Shown here one piece after another: positions 14,988 through 23,976 of a stretch of 54,852 bases of DNA; the stretch's first letter is position 1; every line of letters begins with the position of its first letter. Source of the DNA: Maribellus luteus (lineage in GTDB: Bacteria; Bacteroidota; Bacteroidia; Bacteroidales; Prolixibacteraceae); assembly GCF_003576475.1 (NCBI RefSeq), contig NZ_QWGR01000022.1, positions 1 through 54,852 of the forward strand. The letters are read 5' to 3'. The notes below the pieces were generated by a model, which was not told where the DNA came from, made no database searches, and saw only the letters and a program-made list of their open reading frames with translations. The translations under genes were made by a program, and so were the position numbers.

Positions 14988-16607
14988 ATGATGCAAAACC
15001 TATATTTGGGAGTTGAAGCTATTGGACAGGCAGCTATCGACGGAGGAATTTCCGGCGTTTACGCCTATCCGGGAACTCCTTCCACCGAAATCACGGAATT
15101 TATTCAGGCCAGTAAGCTGGCGACAGAAAAGGGAGTTCGCAGCAAATGGTCGGCCAACGAAAAAACCGCCTACGAAGCTGCACTGGGCATGTCGTATGCC
15201 GGAAAACGATCGATGGTTTGTATGAAACACGTGGGACTGAATGTGGCAGCCGATGCATTTATGAACTCAGCTATCACCGGTATTAACGGCGGTTTAATTG
15301 TTACGGTGGCCGACGACCCGTCGATGCACTCGTCGCAAAATGAACAGGATTCCCGTTTCTACGGAAAATTTGCCATGATTCCCGTGCTGGAGCCTTCAAA
15401 CCAACAGGAAGCCTACGACATGGTGTATTCGGGTTTCGAATTGTCGGAAAAACTGGGCGTGCCCGTAATGGTGCGCATTACCACCCGTTTGGCACATTCC
15501 AGGGCAGGTGTTACCCGGAAAGCAGAGGTGGCAGCCAATCCACTGAAACTTCCGCAGCATCCGTCGCAGTTTGTATTATTGCCCGCCATTGCCCGCCAGC
15601 GCTACAAAAGCCTGTTGCAAAAACAGGAAAGCTTTGAACAGGCTGCACTTGCCTCAGATTACAACTTTCTGAAAAAAGGACCGGATCAAGCACTGGGAAT
15701 TATAGCTTGTGGTTTGGCAATTAATTACCTGAACGAGCATTATAAAAACAGGGAGTGCCCGTATACGGTCATGAAACTGGCGCAATACCCGATCCCGGAA
15801 GAAATGTTGCACGAGATGGAACAGCTTTGCGAAGAGGTGCTGGTGCTGGAAGAAGGATATCCCCTGGTGGAAGAGGCGGTGAAGGCGATCTTCTCCAAAC
15901 AAATAAAAGTAAGCGGCCGGCTGAGTGGCATTTTGCCCCGCGACGGCGAATTGAATGCTGACCTGGTGGCAAAAGTTTTGGGCTTGGAAACCCAGGAAGG
16001 GGCGTCGGTTCCGGAATTGGTGGTAAACCGTCCTCCTGCACTTTGCCAGGGATGCGGACACCAGGACATGTACAAAGCATTGAACGAAGCAGTGGATAAA
16101 TATTCCAAAGGGAGGGTTTTCTCCGATATTGGTTGTTACACGCTGGGCGCCCTGCCACCGTACGAAAGCATTTATTCGTGTGTGGATATGGGAGCTTCCA
16201 TTACCATGGCAAAAGGTGCTGCCGATGCAGGTTTGATACCTTCGCTCGCAGTTATCGGCGATTCCACTTTTACACACTCCGGCATCACCGGTTTGCTGGA
16301 TGCGGTGAACGACAAGTCGAACATTGTGGTGGTGATTTCCGACAATGAATCGGTTTCGATGACCGGCGGTCAGGAATCTTCGGCATTGGGTAAAATTGAA
16401 AGTATTTGCGCAGGGGTAGGAGTGGATCCGGAGCATATTCGCATGCTGGTACCGATGAAAAAATACCACGAACTGATGGTTAAAACCTTCGAAGAGGAAA
16501 TGGCTTACGAAGGAGTGTCGGTAATCATTTTCCGGCGCGAGTGTATCCAGGCAGCAGCCAGACGGCTCCGGACCGAACGAAAAATCAAACAAAATCCAAA
16601 ATTGTAA
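14988..16607 (+). CDS. iorA: Indolepyruvate:ferredoxin oxidoreductase alpha subunit, without C-terminal ferredoxin domain
   Basis: 539 residues. Catalyses oxidative decarboxylation of aryl-pyruvates (indole-, phenyl-, hydroxyphenylpyruvate) to aryl-acetyl-CoA, or the reverse. The N-terminal pyrimidine domain has YPGTPSTEITEF (about 25-36) and the GLNVAADAFMNSAITG region (about 83-98). The C-terminal TPP domain has CQGCGHQDMYKAL (about 352-364), DIGCYTLG, and GDSTFTHSGITGLLDA (about 425-440) followed by NESVSMTGGQ. The longer archaeal IorA proteins end with a 2x[4Fe-4S] ferredoxin-like domain; here the protein stops about 20 residues after IIFRREC. An external ferredoxin must therefore act directly, or this is the usual Bacteroidota form. 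iorB follows after 6 bp. Confidence 0.92.
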   Translation: MMQNLYLGVEAIGQAAIDGGISGVYAYPGTPSTEITEFIQASKLATEKGVRSKWSANEKTAYEAALGMSYAGKRSMVCMKHVGLNVAADAFMNSAITGINGGLIVTVADDPSMHSSQNEQDSRFYGKFAMIPVLEPSNQQEAYDMVYSGFELSEKLGVPVMVRITTRLAHSRAGVTRKAEVAANPLKLPQHPSQFVLLPAIARQRYKSLLQKQESFEQAALASDYNFLKKGPDQALGIIACGLAINYLNEHYKNRECPYTVMKLAQYPIPEEMLHEMEQLCEEVLVLEEGYPLVEEAVKAIFSKQIKVSGRLSGILPRDGELNADLVAKVLGLETQEGASVPELVVNRPPALCQGCGHQDMYKALNEAVDKYSKGRVFSDIGCYTLGALPPYESIYSCVDMGASITMAKGAADAGLIPSLAVIGDSTFTHSGITGLLDAVNDKSNIVVVISDNESVSMTGGQESSALGKIESICAGVGVDPEHIRMLVPMKKYHELMVKTFEEEMAYEGVSVIIFRRECIQAAARRLRTERKIKQNPKL

Positions 16608-16613
16608 TTCACT

Positions 16614-17195
16614 ATGAAGACAGATATAATATTGGCCGGAGTAGGTGGCCAGGGAATTTTATCCATTGCTTCCATTTTAGGGGAAGCGGTGTTGCGCGAA
16701 GGACTTTTTCTGAAACAGGCCGAAACACACGGAATGAGCCAGCGCGGCGGTGCCGTGGTATCGCACTTGCGTATTTCGGATGCACCTGTTGCGGCTGATC
16801 TGATTCCCAAAGGAGCTGCTGACATCATACTTTCGGTGGAACCCATGGAAGCCTTGCGTTATTTGCCTTTTCTTTCGCCCGGCGGTTACATTGTCACCAA
16901 TACCACGCCGTTTATCAATGTTCCGAATTACCCGGATGTTGAGAAACTGATGGAGGAGGTTCGGAAACAGCCTCGTTTTGTAGCTATTGATGCCGACCAG
17001 ATGGCTACCGAAATTGGCAACAAAAGAGCTTCGAACATGGTGATGCTCGGAGCTGCAGCGCCTTTTATCGATATTGAACCTGAAAAAATAGAAGCCGGCA
17101 TTGAAAGTATTTTTAAACGCAAGGGTGAAGAAGTGGTGGAATTGAACCTGAAAGCCTTCCGGGCCGGGTATCAGTTTGCCCTGAAAAACCGTTGA
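16614..17195 (+). CDS. iorB: Indolepyruvate:ferredoxin oxidoreductase beta (gamma-domain) subunit
   Basis: A 193-residue 2-oxoacid:acceptor oxidoreductase gamma domain. It has the CoA-side glycine loop AGVGGQGILSIASILGE (about 8-24), then ETHGMSQRGGAVVSHLR (about 37-53), the family signature. It forms the IorAB complex with the preceding subunit. A 297-bp gap with no recognisable feature follows before the porin gene. Confidence 0.93.
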   Translation: MKTDIILAGVGGQGILSIASILGEAVLREGLFLKQAETHGMSQRGGAVVSHLRISDAPVAADLIPKGAADIILSVEPMEALRYLPFLSPGGYIVTNTTPFINVPNYPDVEKLMEEVRKQPRFVAIDADQMATEIGNKRASNMVMLGAAAPFIDIEPEKIEAGIESIFKRKGEEVVELNLKAFRAGYQFALKNR

Positions 17196-17492
17196 TGTTC
17201 CGGCAACAGCCTGAAAAAAATTCATATTAACTGTTTAAACCGTATTTAAATAGGAATACTGTGTTGTAAAGCTCATGTCTTGATGTAATTATTTCAGGAT
17301 AAAAGGTTTAACTTGTTTTTTTGTTTTTCAGAAAGACAACCTGGATGTTTTTGCTGAATAAAAATCAACAACTGGATGAACCGATCTTGCTGAAAACCGG
17401 CATTCTGGATTTGCTATGCAAAGGTGTTTCTGTGTTTTTTTTATTTAAAAAGTAAATCAAAATCAACTTCAATCTTTAACATTTATAACCGT
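17196..17492. other. 297-bp gap between iorB and the porin gene
   Basis: AT-rich with several T-runs (TTTTTTTGTTTTT near 17310, TTTTTTTTATTT near 17435) but no convincing terminator hairpin, promoter or gene. Confidence 0.4.
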
Positions 17493-18725
17493 ATGAAAAA
17501 GCTACCGATTCTTTTTCTCATTTTATTGGCAATGGGAGCGACTTCCCAGAACATGCTGACCAAGAAAGGACTCAATTTTGAACTCTCGGGGTTTGTTCGT
17601 AACGATTTTATTTACGACACCCACCGCAATGTGGATGCCTGTGATCATCTGCTTGATTTTTTCCCGACCAAACCGGTTTACGATGCCAACGGCGAAGATT
17701 TAAATGCCATAGGTACCGCGCAAATTTTGAATACATTTTCGCGGATTGGTTCGCGTTTTTCGGGTCTTGAAATGGGAAACACCAAAATAAGCGCCTATGT
17801 GGAAGTCGATTTTACAGGAGGGGCCAACACTCCAACTGTTCGCTTACGCCACGCTTATACCCAATTGGAATGGGCACAGTCAAAACTGCTGTTTGGACGC
17901 GTTTGGCACCCTTTGTTCATCGAAAAAGTATATCCGTCAACACTCAATGAAAACACAGGTTTGCCTTTCCAGGTGTTTAACCGAAGTCCGCAATTGCGCT
18001 ACACCCGCGGGTTAAACGATAACCTGGACCTGATTCTGGCCGCCATTTACCAGTTTGACTATGCCAATAACGGCCCCGATGGAAAAAACTACCATTACCA
18101 GCGCGATGCCTTATGGCCCAACCTGCATGCGCAGATTCAGTACTACGATGAGCATTGGACAGCGGGCTTTGCTGCCGATTGGAAAACCATTCTTCCGCGC
18201 ACTTCGGTTACAGGAACAAACGGAACCTTTAAGGCCGACGAGAAACTTTCAACAATTGCCTTGCTGGCTTATATGAAATATTCGAAAGGAAAGTTTGAGC
18301 TAAAGGCAAAATCCATGTTCGGGCAAAATGTGTGTGAAAATTTAATGCCCAGCGGTTATGCGGTGGCCACCATCGACGAGCAAACCGGGAAAGAAACCTA
18401 CACGCCGTTTAACCATCTTTACAACTGGATAAACTTTACCTACGGGAAAGAATGGAAGTTCGGGTTGTATGCCGGGATGCTGACGAACTTTGGTACCAGC
18501 GAAAATGTGGAGGGAGATATTTACGGTTTTGCTACCGATGCAAAGAATATGTATAAATTGTCTCCGCAATTGATTTACAACTATAAAAACTTTATGTTTG
18601 GGGTAGAAATTAGCCTGACAACCGTTGCCTACGGTGAAAATAACAAAGCCGATAAAGCCAAGGTAATTAACACCGACAATGTGTCAAACTTTCGGAGCAT
18701 GCTTTCGGTAGCATATAATTTTTAA
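17493..18725 (+). CDS. Outer-membrane porin-like beta-barrel protein
   Basis: 410 residues. I chose the ATG at 17493 because it opens a signal peptide (MKKLPILFLILLAMGATSQ); an upstream in-frame start at 17424 would prepend 23 implausible residues. The barrel begins FELSGFVRNDFIYDT, has RIGSRFSGLE and SKLLFGRVWHPLF, and ends MLSVAYNF with C-terminal Phe, a beta-signal. It resembles the DcaP/porin-like proteins that sit with iorAB and paaK in Bacteroidota. An aryl-acid uptake or release role is inferred only from context. The ACT gene follows after 18 bp. Confidence 0.8.
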   Translation: MKKLPILFLILLAMGATSQNMLTKKGLNFELSGFVRNDFIYDTHRNVDACDHLLDFFPTKPVYDANGEDLNAIGTAQILNTFSRIGSRFSGLEMGNTKISAYVEVDFTGGANTPTVRLRHAYTQLEWAQSKLLFGRVWHPLFIEKVYPSTLNENTGLPFQVFNRSPQLRYTRGLNDNLDLILAAIYQFDYANNGPDGKNYHYQRDALWPNLHAQIQYYDEHWTAGFAADWKTILPRTSVTGTNGTFKADEKLSTIALLAYMKYSKGKFELKAKSMFGQNVCENLMPSGYAVATIDEQTGKETYTPFNHLYNWINFTYGKEWKFGLYAGMLTNFGTSENVEGDIYGFATDAKNMYKLSPQLIYNYKNFMFGVEISLTTVAYGENNKADKAKVINTDNVSNFRSMLSVAYNF

Positions 18726-18743
18726 CCTGTAATACTGTGAACT

Positions 18744-19175
18744 ATGGCATTTGAAATTTCTGTTTTTCTGGAAAACAAGATCAATCATCTGGAGAAAATC
18801 ACCGGTCTTTTAAAAAGTGCGTCCATTAACATTCGGTCGTTAACGCTCAACAGCATCATGAACGGTTGGGGAGTGCTGAACCTGTTGGTCGATCAACCTG
18901 AAAAAGCTTATCAGCTACTCGCTGAAAGCGGACATTCGGTGACGATGCAGGAGCTGATTGCCCTGGAAATGAAAGACGAAGCCGGTGGTTTGGATGAATT
19001 GCTGGTAAAAATCGCGCGGGCCGGTATTCATATTGAAAGTGTTTACACACGGTTGATTGCAGAGAACAACATGGCCATTCTTTTGCTCGAAGTTCACGAT
19101 GTACTGGAGGCCGTGCGCAGGTTGGAAATCAACAAAGTAAAAATACTGGACGATAAGGTAGTGTACGGAAAATAG
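18744..19175 (+). CDS. Tandem ACT-domain protein 1
   Basis: 143 residues forming two ACT folds: 1-70 (ISVFLENKINHLEKITGLL, NIRSLTLNS) and about 72-140 (GGLDELLVKIARAGIHIESVY). ACT domains bind amino acids at their interfaces. There is no catalytic domain, so it probably acts as a sensor or regulator. It lies between a porin and phenylacetate-CoA ligase, with a similar protein just after the ligase. The ligand is likely an aromatic amino acid or aryl acid (inference). Confidence 0.88.
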   Translation: MAFEISVFLENKINHLEKITGLLKSASINIRSLTLNSIMNGWGVLNLLVDQPEKAYQLLAESGHSVTMQELIALEMKDEAGGLDELLVKIARAGIHIESVYTRLIAENNMAILLLEVHDVLEAVRRLEINKVKILDDKVVYGK

Positions 19176-19251
19176 CATACCTCGTCCCAAAAAACAGATG
19201 TTCGCAACATCAGAAATCAACGATAACTTTAAACCGATTAATTTTTTTTAG

Positions 19252-20550
19252 ATGATCTGGAATAGAACGATTGAATGTGCTTCGCGTGATGAAATGGCGG
19301 CCATTCAATCAGAAAGACTTATTCGCACTGTTCAGCGGGTTTACCACAATATCCCGAGTTACCGAACCAAAATGCAGGAAAAGGGACTCGTTCCCGCCGA
19401 TATAAAGAGTGTGGAAGATATTACCAAGCTTCCTTTTACCATTAAATCCGATTTGCGCGACAATTATCCTTTTGGGATGTTTACCGTGCCCATGAGCGAG
19501 ATTGTACGTTTACACGCCAGTTCCGGAACTACCGGAAAACCAACGGTGGTGGGGTATACACGCAACGATTTGCAAATGTGGGCCGAAGTGGTTACGCGTT
19601 CGCTGGGAATGGCGGGCGTTCACCAAAAAGACATTGTTCAGGTGGCGTATGGCTACGGATTGTTTACCGGCGGGCTGGGTTTGCACTACGGAACCGAAAA
19701 CTTGGGAGCCACCGTTATCCCAATCTCCGGAGGAAATACGCAAAAGCAAATTCAGCTGATGCAGGATTTCCAAAGTACGGTTATTGCCTGTACGCCTTCG
19801 TATGCGCTTTACCTGTCGGAAGTAATGCAGGAAATGGGCGTGGATCCGGAATCGCTCAAACTGCGGATTGGAATTTTTGGCGCCGAACCGTGGAGCGAAA
19901 GCATGCGTCGTGAAATAGAATCGAAACTAAAAATCAAGGCCATCGATATTTACGGGCTCAGTGAAGTGGTGGGCCCCGGTGTTTCGTGCGAATGTGAACA
20001 CCAGTGCGGGATGCACGTAAACGAAGATCATTTTATACCGGAGATTATTAATCCGGAAACGCTCGATCCGGTGGCGCCGGGAGAGATCGGCGAGCTGGTT
20101 TTCAGCACCATCACCAAAGAAGGAATTCCGATTTTGCGCTACCGTACGCGCGACCTGACAAGGTTGATTTATGATAAATGCGAATGCGGGCGAACACTGG
20201 TGCGTATGGAGAAATGCATGGGCCGCAGTGACGATATGTTGATCATTCGCGGGGTGAATGTGTTCCCGTCGCAGGTGGAAAGCGTACTGCTGAGCATGAG
20301 CGAAACAGAGCCTCATTACCTGCTGATCGTCGACCGCGTTGGCACACTCGATGTGCTGAAGCTGATGGTGGAAGTTCAGGAGCAGTTTTTCTCGGATGAG
20401 GTAAGACAACTGGAGGCACTTAAGAAAAAAATAACCCACAATATTCAAAGCATACTCGGTATTTCGGTGGATGTAAAACTGGTGGAACCCAAAACCATCG
20501 AACGTACTGCCGGCAAAGCCAAACGAGTGATTGATAACCGTAAAATCTGA
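19252..20550 (+). CDS. paaK: Phenylacetate-CoA ligase
   Basis: A 432-residue AMP-forming ligase that makes phenylacetyl-CoA from phenylacetate, ATP and CoA (run in reverse it could conserve energy). P-loop [14 protein letters not shown] (about 88-101), [17 protein letters not shown] (about 229-245), RYRTRDLT (about 300-307) and [11 protein letters not shown] (about 339-349) are diagnostic of PaaK. Related arylacetates such as indoleacetate are possible substrates. Flanked by two tandem-ACT proteins; the second starts 5 bp after the stop. Confidence 0.95.
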   Translation: MIWNRTIECASRDEMAAIQSERLIRTVQRVYHNIPSYRTKMQEKGLVPADIKSVEDITKLPFTIKSDLRDNYPFGMFTVPMSEIVRLHASSGTTGKPTVVGYTRNDLQMWAEVVTRSLGMAGVHQKDIVQVAYGYGLFTGGLGLHYGTENLGATVIPISGGNTQKQIQLMQDFQSTVIACTPSYALYLSEVMQEMGVDPESLKLRIGIFGAEPWSESMRREIESKLKIKAIDIYGLSEVVGPGVSCECEHQCGMHVNEDHFIPEIINPETLDPVAPGEIGELVFSTITKEGIPILRYRTRDLTRLIYDKCECGRTLVRMEKCMGRSDDMLIIRGVNVFPSQVESVLLSMSETEPHYLLIVDRVGTLDVLKLMVEVQEQFFSDEVRQLEALKKKITHNIQSILGISVDVKLVEPKTIERTAGKAKRVIDNRKI

Positions 20551-20555
20551 CCAAC

Positions 20556-20951
20556 ATGATCATAAAACAAGTTTCCGTATTTCTGGAAAATAAATCGGGA
20601 AGACTTAGCGAAGTCACCCGTATTCTGGGCGATGCCGGGATAAATATCTCCGCTTTTACCATTGCCGATACTTCTGATTTTGGGATTCTGAGGCTGGTGG
20701 TTTCCGATCCGGATGAAGCCTGCAAGGTGTTAAGAGACAGCGATTTTTCGGTGCAAACTACCGAGGTTCTTCTGGCCAACAGCCCGAACAAACCCGGTGG
20801 CCTGGCTCAATTGCTGGAATTTCTGAATGCCAAAGGCGCCTTTATAGAATACATGTATGCTTTTTCGATGAACGACGATCAGGCAACGATTGTAATCCGG
20901 CCCACCAATATGCAACGGTGCCTGGCCATTTTGGAAGAGTATGCCGGTTAA
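20556..20951 (+). CDS. Tandem ACT-domain protein 2
   Basis: 131 residues with two ACT folds (ISVFLEN-type start: VSVFLENKSGRLSEVTRIL, then NKPGGLAQLLEFLNAKGAFI). It is related to the 18744 protein and probably arose by duplication around paaK. Similar proteins are often annotated as amino-acid-binding ACT proteins next to PaaK in anaerobes. The role is presumed regulatory. It is translationally close to paaK (5 bp). Confidence 0.9.
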   Translation: MIIKQVSVFLENKSGRLSEVTRILGDAGINISAFTIADTSDFGILRLVVSDPDEACKVLRDSDFSVQTTEVLLANSPNKPGGLAQLLEFLNAKGAFIEYMYAFSMNDDQATIVIRPTNMQRCLAILEEYAG

Positions 20952-21052
20952 GGGGCTGCGTAAATCAAAACGGGTCCGAAAATCTTATCTGAAGTATTGC
21001 GTTAATTTAGCGGAGAAAATAGTGCACGGCTGAAATCTTTACCCATTATTTG

Positions 21053-21060
21053 TATCTTTG
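21053..21060 (+). promoter_or_regulatory. Candidate -7 box, TATCTTTG, for pheA
   Basis: TAnnTTTG match 20 bp before the pheA start, within a 129-bp gap after the ACT gene. It suggests a separate promoter for pheA onward. Confidence 0.55.
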
Positions 21061-21080
21061 GGTTCTTTAAAAATTATTGC

Positions 21081-21911
21081 ATGAAGCGAATCGCTATTCA
21101 GGGCATTGCAGGATCTTTTCACGAGGATGCAGCCAGAAAATATTTTGAGGATGATGTGGAAGTGGTTGAGTGTAAGACATTCACCACCGTTTGTGAAATG
21201 ATTGACGCTGACAAAGTTGATTTTGCTGTAATGGCGATCGAAAATTCCATAGCCGGAAGTCTGTTGAACAATTACCAGTTGATCCGCGATTTTCATTTAC
21301 GTATCATCGGTGAGATTTACCTGCACATTCAAATGAATCTTTTGGTAAACGAAGGAGTAACTTCGGCTGATATTCAACACATTCATTCCCATCCCATTGC
21401 GCTGCAACAGTGTATGGAGTTCATTGAAAGTTATTACCCGAATGCAAAGCTGCACGAAAAGCTCGATACAGCGGCATCGGCAAAGCTGGTGGCTGAGGAG
21501 AAAATGATCAACGCAGCTGCCATCGGTAATTTGCGCTCGGGAGAATTATACGGTTTGAAGACGCTGGAAACGGGCATCGAAACCAATAAGAAAAATTACA
21601 CGCGTTTCCTGATTTTGTCGAAACACGGTAATCCGACCAAGGGAACGAACAAAGCTTCGGTTTGTTTTGAAGTAGGGCATTTCTACGGATCGCTGGCACG
21701 GGTGCTGAACACTTTTGCCGAGAACCAGATCAACCTTACCAAAATACAGTCGGTGCCCATTATCGGGAAACCCAACGAATATACGTTTCATGTGGACATA
21801 GAATGGGAAAACGGCGAAAATTACGACCGGGCCATTCATCAGGTGCTGAAAAGCGCTTCGAGCCTGTCCATTTTAGGTGAATACAAAAGAGGTGAAATAC
21901 AAAACCAATAA
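21081..21911 (+). CDS. pheA: Prephenate dehydratase
   Basis: A 276-residue monofunctional enzyme converting prephenate to phenylpyruvate, the last precursor of phenylalanine. The N-terminal PDT domain begins IAIQGIAGSFHEDAA and has FAVMAIENSIAGSL (about 49-62) and KKNYTRFLIL (about 170-179, equivalent to the TRF catalytic motif). The C-terminal ACT domain (about 190-270) mediates phenylalanine feedback. No chorismate mutase domain. Neighbours make or use phenylpyruvate (aminotransferase, iorAB). Confidence 0.95.
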   Translation: MKRIAIQGIAGSFHEDAARKYFEDDVEVVECKTFTTVCEMIDADKVDFAVMAIENSIAGSLLNNYQLIRDFHLRIIGEIYLHIQMNLLVNEGVTSADIQHIHSHPIALQQCMEFIESYYPNAKLHEKLDTAASAKLVAEEKMINAAAIGNLRSGELYGLKTLETGIETNKKNYTRFLILSKHGNPTKGTNKASVCFEVGHFYGSLARVLNTFAENQINLTKIQSVPIIGKPNEYTFHVDIEWENGENYDRAIHQVLKSASSLSILGEYKRGEIQNQ

Positions 21912-21929
21912 AAAACTAAATTTACGAAT

Positions 21930-22454
21930 ATGAGCAAAATAGCTATTTTTTATGGTCCGGTTGGCGGTGCTGTTAACCGTGTTGCTGATAAAATAAAAGA
22001 AGCCATCGGCGAAGACAAAGTAGAAATGATCGCTGTAAAAAATGCGTCGGCTGCCGACATCGAAAAGTACGACAAGATCATATTTGGCCTTTCCACCGTT
22101 GGAAAAGACACCTGGGATTCCAGTTTTTCTAGTAACGACTGGGGCCGCTTTATGCCCGAAATCGGCAAAGTGGATTATGGCAGTAAAAAGGTGGCTGTTT
22201 TTGGCTTGGGTGACCATGTTACCTATGCTCATGGTTTTGTAGATCACATTGGTTTGCTCGGAAAAGAACTAATGGCAAACGGCGCTGTTTTGGTGGGCCA
22301 GGTTTCTACCGAAGGTTACGAGTTTGATGAGTCTGACGCAGTAGTGGAAGGTAAGTTTATCGGTCTCCCGGTAGATGAGGATTTCGAACCTGAAATGACA
22401 GACAAACGTGTTGCCAGCTGGGTAGAACAGATCCGCAGCGATTTCGGATTCTAG
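21930..22454 (+). CDS. Flavodoxin-like protein with altered phosphate loop
   Basis: A 174-residue flavodoxin fold (IAIFYG strand; GLSTVGKDTW around the 50s loop, about 50-59; GLGDHVTYAHGFVDHIGLLGKEL around the 90s loop, about 91-113). The usual TxTGxT FMN-phosphate loop is replaced by YGPVGGAVNR (about 8-17), with no Ser/Thr hydroxyls. FMN binding may be changed or lost. Flavodoxins can replace ferredoxin as the partner of 2-oxoacid oxidoreductases, so a link with iorAB is plausible. 18 bp after pheA. Confidence 0.8.
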   Translation: MSKIAIFYGPVGGAVNRVADKIKEAIGEDKVEMIAVKNASAADIEKYDKIIFGLSTVGKDTWDSSFSSNDWGRFMPEIGKVDYGSKKVAVFGLGDHVTYAHGFVDHIGLLGKELMANGAVLVGQVSTEGYEFDESDAVVEGKFIGLPVDEDFEPEMTDKRVASWVEQIRSDFGF

Positions 22455-22502
22455 AATAAGGATGGAAGGACCGAGTTGGTGAAGACTTGAATGCTTCAAT
22501 AC

Positions 22503-22555
22503 AAAATCAAGTATCAAGTATCGGGCATCCAGAATCCAGTATCCAGCATCCGGTC
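22503..22555. repeat. Short ATCCAG word array
   Basis: ATCAAGTATCAAGTATCGGG then CATCCAG-AATCCAG-TATCCAG-CATCCGG, a run of 7-8 bp words between the flavodoxin and aminotransferase genes. It is another vocabulary of the same style as the larger word-repeat blocks. Confidence 0.65.
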
Positions 22556-22612
22556 CCCAATTGTCAAGGTTACCCCCTGAACGCTGAACATTAAATTTTG
22601 AACTGTTTGTTT

Positions 22613-23932
22613 ATGAACAATTCTCCATTAGACAAGGCACTTGTCGATGAAAAAATAAAGCAACTTCGTATTCCGGATGTTGGCAAAGCATCCATTCGGG
22701 AAGTAGTAGCACTCGTAAACCTGGTGGAAGAAGCCACGGGTTTCAAATACGTTCGCATGGAAATGGGAGTTCCGGGTTTACCACCCGCCCAGGTTGGCGT
22801 TGATGCCGAAAAAGAAGCGCTCGACAGGGGAGTGGCTGCCATTTATCCAATGGTGGACGGTATTAAACCTCTAAAAGAGGAAGCCTCAAAATTTATTAAG
22901 AATTTTCTGGATGTTGAGCTGGCTCCGGCAGGTTGTATTCCAACTACCGGTTCTATGCAGGGAACTTTTGTGGCCTTTATGGCTGCTGCCCATGTGGATA
23001 AGAAAAAGGACACGGCGCTGTTCATCGATCCCGGTTTTCCGGTGCAAAAACAGCAAATGATGGTGCTGGGTCTGAAATACGAAACCTTCGATGTATATAA
23101 TTTCAGGGGAAATAAACTGCGCGAAAAGCTGGAATCGATCCTGTCGAAAGGAAATATTAACTCGATTATTTATTCAAGCCCGAACAACCCGGCCTGGATT
23201 TGCTTTACCGACGACGAGCTGAAAATTATTGGAGAATTAGCTACCAAATACGATGTAATTGTGATGGAGGATCTGGCTTATTTTGGCATGGATTTCCGTC
23301 AGGATCTCTCTAAACCGGGAGTGCCGCCTTTTCAGCCAAGTGTAGCCAATTACACGGATCATTATATCTTGTTTATTTCGAGTTCAAAGATCTTTTCGTA
23401 TGCCGGCCAGCGAATCGGAATCATGGCGATTTCCGATAAATTGTTTGAGCGCGATTACCCTGATTTGCAGGAACGTTTCAAAGGCACTTCGTTTGGTGCC
23501 ACTGTTACGTTGCGTTTGTTGTATTCGGTTTCATCGGGCACCAGCCATTCGGCACAGTGGGCGTTGGCAGGTATGTTGAAAGCCGCGAACGAAGGGCAGT
23601 TTAATTTTGTGGAAGGCATAAAGGAATACGGTGAAAGGGCACACGAAATGAAGGCTCTTTTCCTGAAAAATGGCTTTGATATTGTGTACAAAAGCGATTT
23701 GGGAGTACCCATTGCTGATGGCTTTTATTTTACCATTGGTTACCCGGGAATGACCGGAAACGATTTGGTGGAGAATCTGTTGTATTACGGTGTGAGTGCC
23801 ATTGCGCTCGATAATACGGGCAGTTGCGAAGAAGGAATCAGGGCTTGCGTGTCGTTTGTACAGCGAAGTCAGTTTGCCGATTTGGATACCCGGTTGAGAC
23901 TGTTTAACGAGAACTTTTCGGAAAAGGACTAA
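22613..23932 (+). CDS. Pyridoxal-phosphate aminotransferase, class I/II
   Basis: A 439-residue fold-type I aminotransferase. Seen: SPNNPAWICFTDDEL (about 184-198), EDLAYFGMDF (about 218-227) and the PLP-lysine context SSSKIFSYAGQRIGI (about 259-273), with the Arg in a substrate-carboxylate position near the C-terminus. Context with pheA, iorAB and paaK suggests transamination of aromatic 2-oxoacids (phenylpyruvate to phenylalanine and similar). Start: ATG at 22613; a TTG at 22598 is open but less likely. Confidence 0.88.
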   Translation: MNNSPLDKALVDEKIKQLRIPDVGKASIREVVALVNLVEEATGFKYVRMEMGVPGLPPAQVGVDAEKEALDRGVAAIYPMVDGIKPLKEEASKFIKNFLDVELAPAGCIPTTGSMQGTFVAFMAAAHVDKKKDTALFIDPGFPVQKQQMMVLGLKYETFDVYNFRGNKLREKLESILSKGNINSIIYSSPNNPAWICFTDDELKIIGELATKYDVIVMEDLAYFGMDFRQDLSKPGVPPFQPSVANYTDHYILFISSSKIFSYAGQRIGIMAISDKLFERDYPDLQERFKGTSFGATVTLRLLYSVSSGTSHSAQWALAGMLKAANEGQFNFVEGIKEYGERAHEMKALFLKNGFDIVYKSDLGVPIADGFYFTIGYPGMTGNDLVENLLYYGVSAIALDNTGSCEEGIRACVSFVQRSQFADLDTRLRLFNENFSEKD

Positions 23933-23976
23933 ACGGAGAATCACATCGAAAAGTAATACGGAGGTGAGAACAGAAA

